In this document: piece by piece, positions 1 to 7,708 of the stretch
Layout of the letters: every line of letters starts with the position of its first letter
Numbering within the stretch: position 1 is the stretch's first letter
Source: an uncultured Eggerthellaceae bacterium
Lineage (GTDB): Bacteria > Actinomycetota > Coriobacteriia > Coriobacteriales > Eggerthellaceae
DNA length: 30,752 nt
NCBI GenBank assembly: GCA_910588985.1
Contig: CAJURO010000016.1
Span: forward strand, 8,599-39,350
Reading direction: 5' to 3'
Made by a program: the position numbers and the translations under genes
Notes under the pieces: model-generated
Databases searched by the model: none
What the model saw: only the letters and a program-made list of their open reading frames with translations
What the model was told of the DNA's origin: nothing

Positions 1-55
1 CTGTCTGGGACAGTATCTCGAGTGTGGCTGTGGGCTGGGCGATCGTGAAGGAGGT
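1..55. repeat. Exact 55-bp direct repeat, copy 1
   Basis: Identical base for base to 619-673, with a spacing of 618 bp (206 codons). It encodes, on the minus strand, the junction FTIAQPTATLEILSQT between GBS Bsp-like units. The spacing equals two repeat units, so the array is built of a two-unit super-repeat. Confidence 0.95.
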
Positions 56-2290
56 GGAGCCGAGCATCTTCGTTGCGCCAGCGATGCTCGCGTAAGCATG
101 GACCGCATAGCTACCAGACGTGCGATGGTCGCGGATCCAAACACGCGCCGTCCAAGCAAGGACCCCGTCCTTTTGGGTGCGGCTTGCCTGATACCACCTG
201 ATGTCATCTTGGCCACCCTTGGCAGACCAGGTGGGGAACTGAACCGAGGAGGCCGCATTGAACATGCCTCCTACCGCGGTGATGTCAGCATAGGTTTCGT
301 CTTGGGAGAGAGAAACGGTAAGCGAGGCAGGCGACATCTTGGTCGTTGCTGATGTTGTCGCGAAGAGCGTGTCGATCCCGTTTCCTGTGGTCGCGTAGGC
401 ATGCACAAGGTAGAGGCCAGGCTCTCTGTTCGCACCAACGCAGGGAGCCGTCACCGTCCAGGTGCCGTTCGCCCCTGCCTGAGCGTTGTACCACACGATG
501 TCGTTTTGCCCATCCTTGTCAGACCAGGTTGGGAAGCGAACGCTTGTGGGCTGCACGCCAGAAGGGGATTTGACGTTCGACATCTTTATCGTGAACAAGC
601 CGCTTTTGAGCTGAGCATCTGTCTGGGACAGTATCTCGAGTGTGGCTGTGGGCTGGGCGATCGTGAAGGAGGTAGCCCCCACGAAAGCGTCCCTTCCATT
701 CGCCACGGCATACACATGGACAAGATACTCCCCTGCTGTTCGATGATTACGGATATCGACAGTAGTTCTCCACTCTCCATTTTGAGAGCGTGTGGCTTGA
801 TACCATCTAATGTCATCCTGGCCACCTTTGACCGACCAGGTAGCAAACCGAACGTTCGCCGTTGAAGAAAGCGAGGCAACACCCCCACGCGCAGTCAGTC
901 CTACCGTCATCTCGTTCGCGCTTGGCTGAGCGATGATCTCGATGCTGAATGCCGCCGTGAACGTCAGCTTGTTGTTCGCATAGGAAGCCGAAAGCGATAT
1001 GGGCTTGCCCTCAACGCTCCATGAAGCAGTCTTCAGATCATACGCAACGATGTTATAGATGATGTTCTTGTACCCCTCTGGCCAGCTTGCATACGGCACG
1101 GTGAGCGAGAAGGATGTGTTGCGCGCATCCAAGTAGCTTTGGATCTGAGCATGAAGAGGCTTGCTGAATTGCTCGATCTTGCCTGATTTGATGAAGTAGC
1201 TGTACTCCAGGGAATCAGCACCTGACCCTTTATAACCTTCGTGAACGAGCTTGATGATGTTGTCATCCACGCCGAAGAGGTACCGCCGCGTATCCTGCTG
1301 CGTTCCAGGCAGCGTGTTCGTATTGTCATCCCACGTGGTATCAACATGACACCACACCCCATTGATGCGCACCAAGGTCCATACGTGCATGTCGACCTCA
1401 GTATCCTCAGCGCGCCCGCACGCGATTCCAGCAAGCTTGAGCAGCATCATGTATGCTTGGTGATATGACTCGCACGTACCTGTCTTGCGCAAGAGCACGC
1501 CGTCAGCGCAGGAATATCGATATGAATGGTCGTAGTCTGCTGTATCGATGAGATAGTCATGCAGCCAAAGGGCACGCTCGTATTCGCCCGTGATGCCCTC
1601 TGACACCATCTGATTGTAGACCTGCTTGGCCTTTGTCTCAACAGAAGGATGGGCAGGATCATCATCCTTAATGGTGAAATGATAGGAGTTACGCGCGCTA
1701 TCGACAGGGGTAACGCCCTTGTCCATCACATTGAACGTTATCCAGTAGTCGCCTGGAGAGACGAAGTCCCTCGTGAAAACATTGCTCTCGGTGAACTGGT
1801 TAAGAGGGTCGTTCGTGCGACCCGTATCAAAGCAGATCGTCCATTGCCCATCGGTCCAACGCATGACCTGACCACAGCGGAACACGCATTTATCCGATCC
1901 ATTCACCGCATCAAGCGTGAAGGTGATGGTGCCGCACTTGAGCTCGGAGGTTGTTACGTTCAGCGCAAGCTCCCCCGTAGCATAGGTCTCGAACTCAGCT
2001 TCATTTGCTGCCTCCTCAAGGGCAGCCGCTTCTGCCGCGTCAGCCACGTCCGCTGAATCAGGAACAAGGGAGTCGGAAGAGATGTTGTCCTGATCGCTCT
2101 CTTGCTCAGCGGCTGCAGAGCCGCTTCCCTGTTCGCCTTCTTGGGCTGCTGCAGCAGAGGTTTCCCTTTGCTCGACTCCCGCTTTCTCAGCTTCCTCCAT
2201 CGGTGCCGCAAACGCTGCGGCTGGCACCATGCTGAAGGCAAGGACAGCTGCAAGGATGAATCTCAATATGTGCGGAGTGGTCTTTGTCAT
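1..2290 (-). CDS. Secreted transglutaminase-like protein with GBS Bsp-like repeats (partial, C-terminus off the left edge)
   Basis: This frame stays open from an ATG at 2288-2290 to the window edge, giving 763 codons. GGAG lies six bases upstream of the ATG. Residues 1-29 form a signal peptide (basic start, hydrophobic core, AAAFA-type cleavage site). An acidic, Ala/Glu/Ser-rich linker follows to about residue 100. The transglutaminase/protease-like core holds the expected triad: Cys273 in GTCESYHQAYMML, His302 in DMHVWTLV and Asp317 in HVDTTWDD. From about residue 470 the chain is built of GBS Bsp-like repeats of roughly 100 residues, with recurring signatures such as VRFATWSVKGGQDDIRWYQ and GEYLVHVYA. 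These cores are known to act as cysteine proteases or crosslinking enzymes in secreted proteins; the substrate here is unknown. The repeats probably bind cell wall or a host ligand, which is inference. Any anchor or further domain lies outside the window. Confidence 0.88.
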   Translation of the reverse strand, partial: MTKTTPHILRFILAAVLAFSMVPAAAFAAPMEEAEKAGVEQRETSAAAAQEGEQGSGSAAAEQESDQDNISSDSLVPDSADVADAAEAAALEEAANEAEFETYATGELALNVTTSELKCGTITFTLDAVNGSDKCVFRCGQVMRWTDGQWTICFDTGRTNDPLNQFTESNVFTRDFVSPGDYWITFNVMDKGVTPVDSARNSYHFTIKDDDPAHPSVETKAKQVYNQMVSEGITGEYERALWLHDYLIDTADYDHSYRYSCADGVLLRKTGTCESYHQAYMMLLKLAGIACGRAEDTEVDMHVWTLVRINGVWCHVDTTWDDNTNTLPGTQQDTRRYLFGVDDNIIKLVHEGYKGSGADSLEYSYFIKSGKIEQFSKPLHAQIQSYLDARNTSFSLTVPYASWPEGYKNIIYNIVAYDLKTASWSVEGKPISLSASYANNKLTFTAAFSIEIIAQPSANEMTVGLTARGGVASLSSTANVRFATWSVKGGQDDIRWYQATRSQNGEWRTTVDIRNHRTAGEYLVHVYAVANGRDAFVGATSFTIAQPTATLEILSQTDAQLKSGLFTIKMSNVKSPSGVQPTSVRFPTWSDKDGQNDIVWYNAQAGANGTWTVTAPCVGANREPGLYLVHAYATTGNGIDTLFATTSATTKMSPASLTVSLSQDETYADITAVGGMFNAASSVQFPTWSAKGGQDDIRWYQASRTQKDGVLAWTARVWIRDHRTSGSYAVHAYASIAGATKMLGSTSFTIAQPTATLEILSQT
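619..673. repeat. Exact 55-bp direct repeat, copy 2
   Basis: Second copy of the repeat found at 1-55. The bases flanking it on both sides differ between copies, so the identity is confined to the inter-unit junction. This fits recent duplication or gene conversion within the repeat array. Confidence 0.95.
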
Positions 2291-2522
2291 GAGAGGCTCC
2301 GTATCAAGGTTGAACCGCCTTCGTTCATGTTGGAGCAGAGCGAAAGCAATGCGTGCCATATATTGCTCGATATGATATCAGCATTTCTCCGCGAAATGGC
2401 GCTCAAACAGGGGAAATCCGTGCCTTCAAAACAGAAAGAACACACTCAGGTCGACTCAACGAAACAGGCTCGTTCTGCAGCAAAAGGAATTGGCTCTGTT
2501 AACTCAGATTGGATACACAATG

Positions 2523-2623
2523 GGTTGCCATATGATGAGTGAAGGTCTCGCCGCGTCGTCGCCTCGAGCCAAGGTCTCTCAGCTCCTTATGTCTTACCCC
2601 GCTTTCACCATCATATGGCAACC
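2523..2623. repeat. Long inverted repeat in the 376-bp gap 2291-2666
   Basis: The left arm 2523-2543 and right arm 2604-2623 are complementary over 20 bp with a single bulged A, enclosing a 60-base loop. The outer 15 bp are perfect and contain CATATG. The element starts 43 bp beyond the SGNH hydrolase stop, on the upstream side of the transglutaminase gene. There is no T-run on either side, so it is not a standard intrinsic terminator. It could be a small structured RNA, a protein-binding site or a MITE-like remnant; I see no clear target-site duplication. The rest of the gap holds no gene that I can support. Confidence 0.75.
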
Positions 2624-2666
2624 TTCAAGCGCAATAGATTCAGTTTGGGTTAGCAGAGCCAAAGAG

Positions 2667-3536
2667 TTAGCAAGCGCTCTCGAGCTTATGGCAGATGCAT
2701 GACCATTTCTCTGTCGTGTTCTCAGCGAAAGGGCAGCCGATGCATGTCATCAGGTTGCACGTGCGCGAACTGCGCAGTTCATGCGGGAACAGCGCTCTGT
2801 CCTCTTGCACGCATGCGGGACGGTTCGCGATCTGCGCATACATCATGAGCGCGATCTGCATCATGCCCCTGCGATTCGGATGCGTGCCATCAATGGTCTC
2901 ATAATCAAAGCCGAATGCAGCGATATCCAAGCAGAAGCACCCTGTCTCTCGCGCCGCCATGCGAATGCAATCGTTGAACTCGCAGATGTCGATCCCGCGC
3001 AGCTGCGTGCAAAAGGTGGGCACCGAGGCTCCCTCCACGCGGCCAGGAAGCAACGTAGCGGCAAGGATCAGCGCACCAGGGCATGCTTCCTTGATATTCT
3101 CCAAGAGCGTCTTGTAGTCGCGTGCAAATCGCTTTATCCCGCCTTCGACACCACCGCCATAATCGTTGATCCCCATGAACACGATGACCGCAGACGCATC
3201 TCCTTCGCCACACGCGTCCCCAAGAGCATCCTGCCGCGAGAACCATTGAGCAAGCTGCGCGGCACGCGCCTTCGACGCGCCAAACGGGAACGAATCTCCG
3301 CACACCTTGGAACCTGAATACGAACCATTGATGCCAACCCTCATGCCCAGCTTCTCAGCGAGGATGCCCCACCAGGTGTCTTCTACGCTCAGCACGCCTG
3401 TCTCTTCGCGTCTTTCTCCTTCATAGAAGACGGCATTCTCGGGCGGCACGCACCCTTCGAACGTCGAGATCGAGTCGCCCATGATAAAGAGGGTGCCACC
3501 AGAAAGCTCGTTTCGCAACGAACCGCTCTTCGCCAT
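2667..3536 (-). CDS. SGNH/GDSL-family hydrolase with a cysteine-rich C-terminal tail
   Basis: A 289-residue esterase/lipase-type hydrolase of the SGNH fold. Block I is GDSIS with the nucleophile at Ser22, block III is GIND at 122-125, and block V is DGTH with Asp216 and His219. The start is the second of two in-frame ATGs: AGGAG sits six bases before 3536 but abuts the ATG at 3542. No signal peptide is visible, so the enzyme is probably cytoplasmic. The last 30 residues carry six cysteines (260, 265, 268, 280, 282, 289), including CIGC and CIC, outside the usual fold; they may bind metal. The gene follows the lipid kinase by nine bases, so the two share an operon. A role in deacylating a lipid or glycan is plausible but unproven. 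Confidence 0.85.
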   Translation of the reverse strand: MAKSGSLRNELSGGTLFIMGDSISTFEGCVPPENAVFYEGERREETGVLSVEDTWWGILAEKLGMRVGINGSYSGSKVCGDSFPFGASKARAAQLAQWFSRQDALGDACGEGDASAVIVFMGINDYGGGVEGGIKRFARDYKTLLENIKEACPGALILAATLLPGRVEGASVPTFCTQLRGIDICEFNDCIRMAARETGCFCLDIAAFGFDYETIDGTHPNRRGMMQIALMMYAQIANRPACVQEDRALFPHELRSSRTCNLMTCIGCPFAENTTEKWSCICHKLESAC

Positions 3537-3545
3537 CTTCATCTC

Positions 3546-4463
3546 CTATCTTGGAGGCATCAGCACGCGCAGGGCATCATGCTCCATCGTGATGTAGAAC
3601 GTTGTCGCCTCGATGCGCTCACCGTCGATCTGCGCAGGAGGAACCTCTGAGAAGGATATCTCGAGGGATTTCGCTTGGAACATCTCCATCATCTTCATGT
3701 TGGTATGGCCGCCGCTCTTCGCACGCAGGAACACATAAACGCCTTTGAGACGCGTGATCGGCGGATGCGCGATGCAAACATCGAATGCGTCGTCGTCAAG
3801 ATGCGCATCAGGGCACACCTTGAACCCGCCGCCATAGTAAGGGCCGATCTGCACGGCGAAGGTGATGCTCTGCCCGATCACAGGATCCCCGCCATCGATG
3901 CGCATCGTGTAATCAAGCGCATCGAGATGGTTCATGATCTGGTCGAACCCGCTTTCCATATACAGCACTGTTCCCGTGCGACCCGTACGGATGCGTCGCT
4001 CCATCGTATCGAGCGCAATAGCAGCATCCAAGCCGAATGAAAGCGTCTCGATGAACCACTGGCCATTCACGTATCCCACGTCAACTGGTCGCGCCATGCT
4101 CTTCAAGAGCTGATCGCATGCACGATCGACCTTGAAGGACATCCCAAGCGAGCGAGCGTAATCATTGCCTGACCCCACAGGCAATACGCCTAATGTTGGA
4201 CGATGCGGTCCAGGGATCTGCATAAGGCCATTCGCAACCTCATGGATGACCCCATCGCCTCCAAGCGCTATCACGGTATCGAAGACAGCTGCCTGACTTG
4301 CCAGATCGACAGCATGTCCAAGCGATTCAGTGAAAGCAAATTCGAAGCTATCGGCTAGCGTCGGCAAGAGAATGCTCGTTGCCCGCTCTGCAGCTTCAGC
4401 CCCTTTCCCGTTCTGCGCAACGGGATTCGCGATCAAGAGTACTTTCCCAAGCTGCTCGGCCAT
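3546..4463 (-). CDS. Diacylglycerol kinase family lipid kinase (DgkB/YegS type)
   Basis: A 305-residue soluble lipid kinase of the DAGK_cat family, which phosphorylates diacylglycerol or a related lipid with ATP and so returns it to phospholipid synthesis. The nucleotide-binding loop is at 66-79 (ALGGDGVIHEVANG), and the second signature is at 95-107 (PVGSGNDYARSLG). The N-terminal KVLLIANPVAQNGKG strand-loop is also typical, as is the length. The start at 4463 is chosen because AAGGA lies upstream at good spacing and MAEQLGKVLLI opens the fold. An in-frame ATG at 4526 would add 21 basic residues with no family counterpart. It is first in the operon with the SGNH hydrolase and divergent from tatA. 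The true lipid substrate cannot be read from sequence. Confidence 0.9.
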   Translation of the reverse strand: MAEQLGKVLLIANPVAQNGKGAEAAERATSILLPTLADSFEFAFTESLGHAVDLASQAAVFDTVIALGGDGVIHEVANGLMQIPGPHRPTLGVLPVGSGNDYARSLGMSFKVDRACDQLLKSMARPVDVGYVNGQWFIETLSFGLDAAIALDTMERRIRTGRTGTVLYMESGFDQIMNHLDALDYTMRIDGGDPVIGQSITFAVQIGPYYGGGFKVCPDAHLDDDAFDVCIAHPPITRLKGVYVFLRAKSGGHTNMKMMEMFQAKSLEISFSEVPPAQIDGERIEATTFYITMEHDALRVLMPPR

Positions 4464-4563
4464 GATGCTTCCTTTGAAAGGCGTGTTTTTCTTCTTTCTC
4501 ACTATAGCAGGGCGACCCTTTACCATGCATGCGTTGTAATCGCGTCGTGATATTAATTCACGC

Positions 4564-4577
4564 GCTTGTCTACAAGC
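4564..4577. promoter_or_regulatory. 14-bp palindrome between dgk-like gene and tatA
   Basis: GCTTGTCTACAAGC has six-base complementary arms around a two-base centre, in the divergent gap. It lies 37 bp upstream of the tatA -10 box. It could be an operator for either gene; there is no direct evidence. Confidence 0.35.
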
Positions 4578-4590
4578 TGTTCATAAGCCC

Positions 4591-4619
4591 TGTGAGCAGC
4601 ATGCGGAATTGCGTATAAT
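4591..4619 (+). promoter_or_regulatory. Probable promoter of tatA
   Basis: A consensus -10 box TATAAT lies at 4614-4619, about 70 bp before the tatA start. The hexamer at 17-bp spacing, TGTGAG at 4591-4596, is a weak -35 match. It is the best sigma-70-type site seen in this gap. Confidence 0.5.
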
Positions 4620-4687
4620 ACGGGCAATCGATCATCGTTTGTGGTAATCTTTTCGGGTTACTGAGAACAGAGTTCATTGGAGGCATG

Positions 4688-4966
4688 ATGAAAATCCTGG
4701 GAATGGGCGTTCCCGAGCTTCTTATCATCTTGGTCGTTGTGCTGCTCATCTTCGGGCCGAAGAACCTGCCAAAACTCGGCAGTGCTCTGGGCAAGACGGT
4801 CAAGGGTCTTCGCGATGGCATGGGCGCTGGCAAGAAGGAAGTCGAAGAGGCTTCTGATGAGGACGATGAGCCCGAGGTAGTCGTCGAAGCGGCATCTGAG
4901 AAAGAAGAGAAGGCAGACGCACCGAAGAAGACGGTGAAGAAAGTCGTCGTCAAAAAGGCCGAGTAG
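4688..4966 (+). CDS. tatA: Sec-independent protein translocase subunit TatA
   Basis: A 92-residue TatA/TatE-type protein, the pore-forming subunit that carries folded proteins across the cytoplasmic membrane. It has a short periplasmic N-terminus, one membrane helix (about residues 9-22) and the FGPKNLPKLGSALGK hinge. An amphipathic helix and a highly charged Glu/Lys tail follow, all as the family requires. Two adjacent ATGs occur (4685 and 4688). GGAGG ends one base before the first and four before the second, so the second is preferred. No tatC is visible nearby, so the translocase must be completed from another locus. A hairpin with a short T-tract follows the gene. Confidence 0.93.
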   Translation: MKILGMGVPELLIILVVVLLIFGPKNLPKLGSALGKTVKGLRDGMGAGKKEVEEASDEDDEPEVVVEAASEKEEKADAPKKTVKKVVVKKAE

Positions 4967-5009
4967 CTCCTGCGTTAGCAAACGCATGGCTCACATACAG
5001 ATAGGCATC

Positions 5010-5040
5010 AGCACGCTTGCTCCAACAGGCGTGCTTTAGT
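5010..5040 (+). terminator. Rho-independent terminator after tatA
   Basis: The arms AGCACGC (5010-5016) and GCGTGCT (5029-5035) form a 7-bp stem with a 12-base loop, followed by TTTAGTTT. It sits between tatA and greA, only 23 bp before the greA start, so it may act as an attenuator if greA lacks its own promoter. Confidence 0.6.
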
Positions 5041-5062
5041 TTGAAGGGACAGAAAAGGTTCA

Positions 5063-5533
5063 ATGGCGGAGAGCAATTACATCCTTACCCAAGAAGGCAG
5101 ACAGAAGCTCGAAGAGGAGCTGCATTATCTCGAGACAGAGAAGCGCGCTGAGATCGGCGAGCGCATCAAGGTAGCACGTGAGTTCGGCGACATCTCCGAG
5201 AACTCCGAATATGATGACGCGAAGAACGAGCAGGGTATGATGGAGGCCCGCATTGCCGAGATCAGTCGCATCCTGTCCGAAGCAACCGTCGTCAACACAC
5301 CGAAGCGCTCCTCGAAGGTGAGCATTGGCTCAACGGTGACCGTGGATATGGGCGGCAAGGAGCGTGTGCTGACTATCGTCGGGGGCGCTGAGAGCAACAC
5401 GGCTGAGGGCAAGATATCCAACGAGTCGCCCGTGGGCGCAGCATTGCTCGGTCATAAGAAGGGCGATGAGGTCGTCGCCGTAGGGCCAACTGGTCGCGAA
5501 ACGAAGATGACCATCATCAAGATCGAGCACTAG
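5063..5533 (+). CDS. greA: Transcription elongation factor GreA
   Basis: A 156-residue GreA of normal length. It enters the secondary channel of RNA polymerase and stimulates cleavage of backtracked transcripts. The N-terminal coiled coil spans about residues 8-75, and its tip carries FGDISENSEYDDAKNEQ (41-57), with Asp43 and Glu46 matching the catalytic acidic pair of the family. The C-terminal FKBP-like domain spans about 80-156 and includes the usual ESPVGAALLGHKKGDEV segment. AAAAGG precedes the ATG by four bases. The gene lies just upstream of lysS, the same order seen in several bacterial groups. Confidence 0.96.
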   Translation: MAESNYILTQEGRQKLEEELHYLETEKRAEIGERIKVAREFGDISENSEYDDAKNEQGMMEARIAEISRILSEATVVNTPKRSSKVSIGSTVTVDMGGKERVLTIVGGAESNTAEGKISNESPVGAALLGHKKGDEVVAVGPTGRETKMTIIKIEH

Positions 5534-5587
5534 CACACGTCTTGTGCTTCCCCGCGCGGACGCACAGATCACCCAACGGAGCAGAAC

Positions 5588-7558
5588 ATGACCGAAGAGA
5601 TCACAGAGATCATCGAAGACGATCCCATCGAGGTGCGGCGCGCAAAGCGAGAAGCGCTGATCAAAGAGGGGGTCGATCCCTATGGCCACGCTTTCGAGCG
5701 TACGCATACCGTAGCCGTACTCGACGAGCGCTATGCAAACCTTGAAGACGGCGAAGACGGCGAAGACACCGAAGACGAGGTGACGGTCGCTGGCCGCTGC
5801 ATGGCAAAGCGCGTGCAGGGCAAGGTCGCCTTCCTTGAGCTCATGGACTATACGGGCACGATCCAGCTCTTCTGTCGTATCAACGACCTTGGCGAAGACG
5901 CTTTCGAGCGCATCAAGGATCTCGATGTAGGTGACTGGATCGGCGCCACGGGCACGATGATGCGTACGCGTCGTGGCCAGCTCTCGGTAGCGGTCAGCTC
6001 TTTCGAGCTGCTCTCCAAGTCCCTTCGCCCCCTTCCTGAGAAGTTTCACGGGCTCACCGACAAGGAAACGCGCTATCGCCAGCGCTATGTCGACCTCGTC
6101 GTCAATCCAGAGGTGCGCACAACGTTCGAGAAGCGCTTCCGCATCATCTCGGCTATTCGCCGCTACATGGAAGATCAAGGCTTCTTCGAGGTTGAGACGC
6201 CTTTCCTGCATCCCATCATCGGTGGCGCGAACGCGAAGCCCTTCGTGACGCACTTCAACGCGCTTGATCGCGACTATTACCTACGCATCGCCACCGAGTT
6301 ACCGCTCAAGCGCCTGCTTGTCGGCGGCTTCGAGCGTGTATTCGAGATCGGCCGCATCTTCCGTAACGAGGGCATGGACCCATACCACAATCCCGAGTTC
6401 ACCACGATGGAGGCATATCAGGCGTTCACCGATCTGAATGGCATGATGGATCTCACCGAAGGCTGCATCAAAGCCGCAGCTGAAGCGGCATGCGGCAGCC
6501 TTCAGATCGAGTATCAAGGACAGGCCATCGACCTGTCAGGTACATGGCGTCGCGCTTCGATGATCGAGCTTGCCAGCGAAGGCGCCGCTGAGGATGTCTC
6601 GTTCGATCGCACGCGCGAAGAGCTCGTCGCCATCCTTGAGAAGCATGGCGGCCATGCTGAAGCTGCGTGGGGAAAGGGCAAGCTGATCGCCGAGATCTTC
6701 GAGGCAGTAGCCGAAGAGAAGCTCATCCAGCCCACCTTCGTGATCGACCACCCGCTTGAGGTCTCCCCTTTGGCGAAGAAGCATCCTGATAACCCTGAGC
6801 TCACCCAGCGGTTCGAGCTGTTCATCTGCGGGCACGAGTATGCGAACGCATTCACCGAGCTGAACGACCCTGTTGATCAGGCAGAGCGCTTCCACGCGCA
6901 GGTTGCCGCCAAGGATATGGGCGACGATGAGGCCATGGGCTTTGATGCTGACTACATCCGTGCGCTTGAGTATGGCATGCCGCCTGCAGGTGGCGTTGGG
7001 ATCGGCATCGACCGCCTCGTCATGCTGCTCACCGATGCGGCAACCATCCGTGATGTGCTCCTCTTCCCGCATATGAAAGATGAGGTGCCCACAAGCGGTC
7101 GCTCCAATGGGCAGAGCGCTCTCACAGCGAATGCAGCCGCCGAGACATCTCCAACGATCGCGCCGATCGACTTCTCGAATGTCATCATCGAGCCTTTGTT
7201 CGAAGACGACGTCGATTTCGACACCTTCAGCAAATCCGATTTCCGCGCTGTGAAGGTGCTTGCATGCGAAGCGGTTCCGAAATCGAAGAAGTTGCTGCAA
7301 TTCACCCTTGATGACGGCACCGATGAAGAGCGCGTCATCCTTTCAGGCATCCATGCGTACTACGAGCCTGAGGAATTGGTCGGCAAGACGCTCATTGCCA
7401 TCACGAACCTTCCTCCGCGCAAGATGATGGGCATCAACTCTTGCGGCATGATCATCTCGGCTGTTCACGAGGTGTCTGGCGAAGATGGCGAACCCGAGGA
7501 ACGCTTGAACCTGCTCATGGTCGATGATGCCATCCCCGCTGGCGCAAAGCTGTACTAA
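5588..7558 (+). CDS. lysS: Lysyl-tRNA synthetase (class II) fused to a C-terminal MetRS/Trbp111-like tRNA-binding domain
   Basis: A 656-residue enzyme that charges tRNA-Lys with lysine. After an acidic N-terminal region comes the OB-fold anticodon-binding domain (about 64-145), with VAGRCMAKRVQGKVAFLEL. The class II catalytic domain (about 160-500) carries motif 2 as RIFRNEGMDPYHNPEF and motif 3 as GGVGIGIDRLVML (468-480). A linker of about 30 residues leads to an extra domain at about 540-656 with KLLQFTLDDG and NLPPRKMMGINSCGMIISA. That is the EMAP/Trbp111-type tRNA-binding fold usually found at the C-terminus of methionyl-tRNA synthetase. Standard bacterial LysRS is near 500 residues, so this is a true fusion. 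GGAG precedes the ATG by eight bases. The extra domain probably raises tRNA affinity. Confidence 0.95.
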   Translation: MTEEITEIIEDDPIEVRRAKREALIKEGVDPYGHAFERTHTVAVLDERYANLEDGEDGEDTEDEVTVAGRCMAKRVQGKVAFLELMDYTGTIQLFCRINDLGEDAFERIKDLDVGDWIGATGTMMRTRRGQLSVAVSSFELLSKSLRPLPEKFHGLTDKETRYRQRYVDLVVNPEVRTTFEKRFRIISAIRRYMEDQGFFEVETPFLHPIIGGANAKPFVTHFNALDRDYYLRIATELPLKRLLVGGFERVFEIGRIFRNEGMDPYHNPEFTTMEAYQAFTDLNGMMDLTEGCIKAAAEAACGSLQIEYQGQAIDLSGTWRRASMIELASEGAAEDVSFDRTREELVAILEKHGGHAEAAWGKGKLIAEIFEAVAEEKLIQPTFVIDHPLEVSPLAKKHPDNPELTQRFELFICGHEYANAFTELNDPVDQAERFHAQVAAKDMGDDEAMGFDADYIRALEYGMPPAGGVGIGIDRLVMLLTDAATIRDVLLFPHMKDEVPTSGRSNGQSALTANAAAETSPTIAPIDFSNVIIEPLFEDDVDFDTFSKSDFRAVKVLACEAVPKSKKLLQFTLDDGTDEERVILSGIHAYYEPEELVGKTLIAITNLPPRKMMGINSCGMIISAVHEVSGEDGEPEERLNLLMVDDAIPAGAKLY

Positions 7559-7585
7559 TGTAAAGTTGTCTTAAGGCTATCCCTT

Positions 7586-7629
7586 CCATCCTGCACCCTT
7601 GGAATAATGTCCGCTAGGATGCAGGATGG
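7586..7629. terminator. Inverted repeat between lysS and glsA
   Basis: CCATCCTGCA (7586-7595) and TGCAGGATGG (7620-7629) are perfect 10-bp arms around a 24-base loop, 27 bp beyond the lysS stop. No T-run follows, so it is either a non-canonical terminator or a regulatory hairpin ahead of glsA. Confidence 0.4.
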
Positions 7630-7708
7630 TATCAACTCCTTCATGCAGCAATGAGCGAGCCGCGATCATCGTAGGCTTGTGCCATGCCACTCAGAGAGGG
7701 GATCGCGC

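Noticed and set aside
1..673. CRISPR array
   Set aside because: Only two copies 618 bp apart, lying within an open reading frame; they are protein-repeat junctions.
2523..2623. Insertion-sequence remnant
   Set aside because: No transposase fragment and no obvious target duplication, so only a structured repeat is claimed.
5330..6253. 307-codon open frame antisense to greA and lysS
   Set aside because: Shadow frame favoured by codon bias of the real genes.
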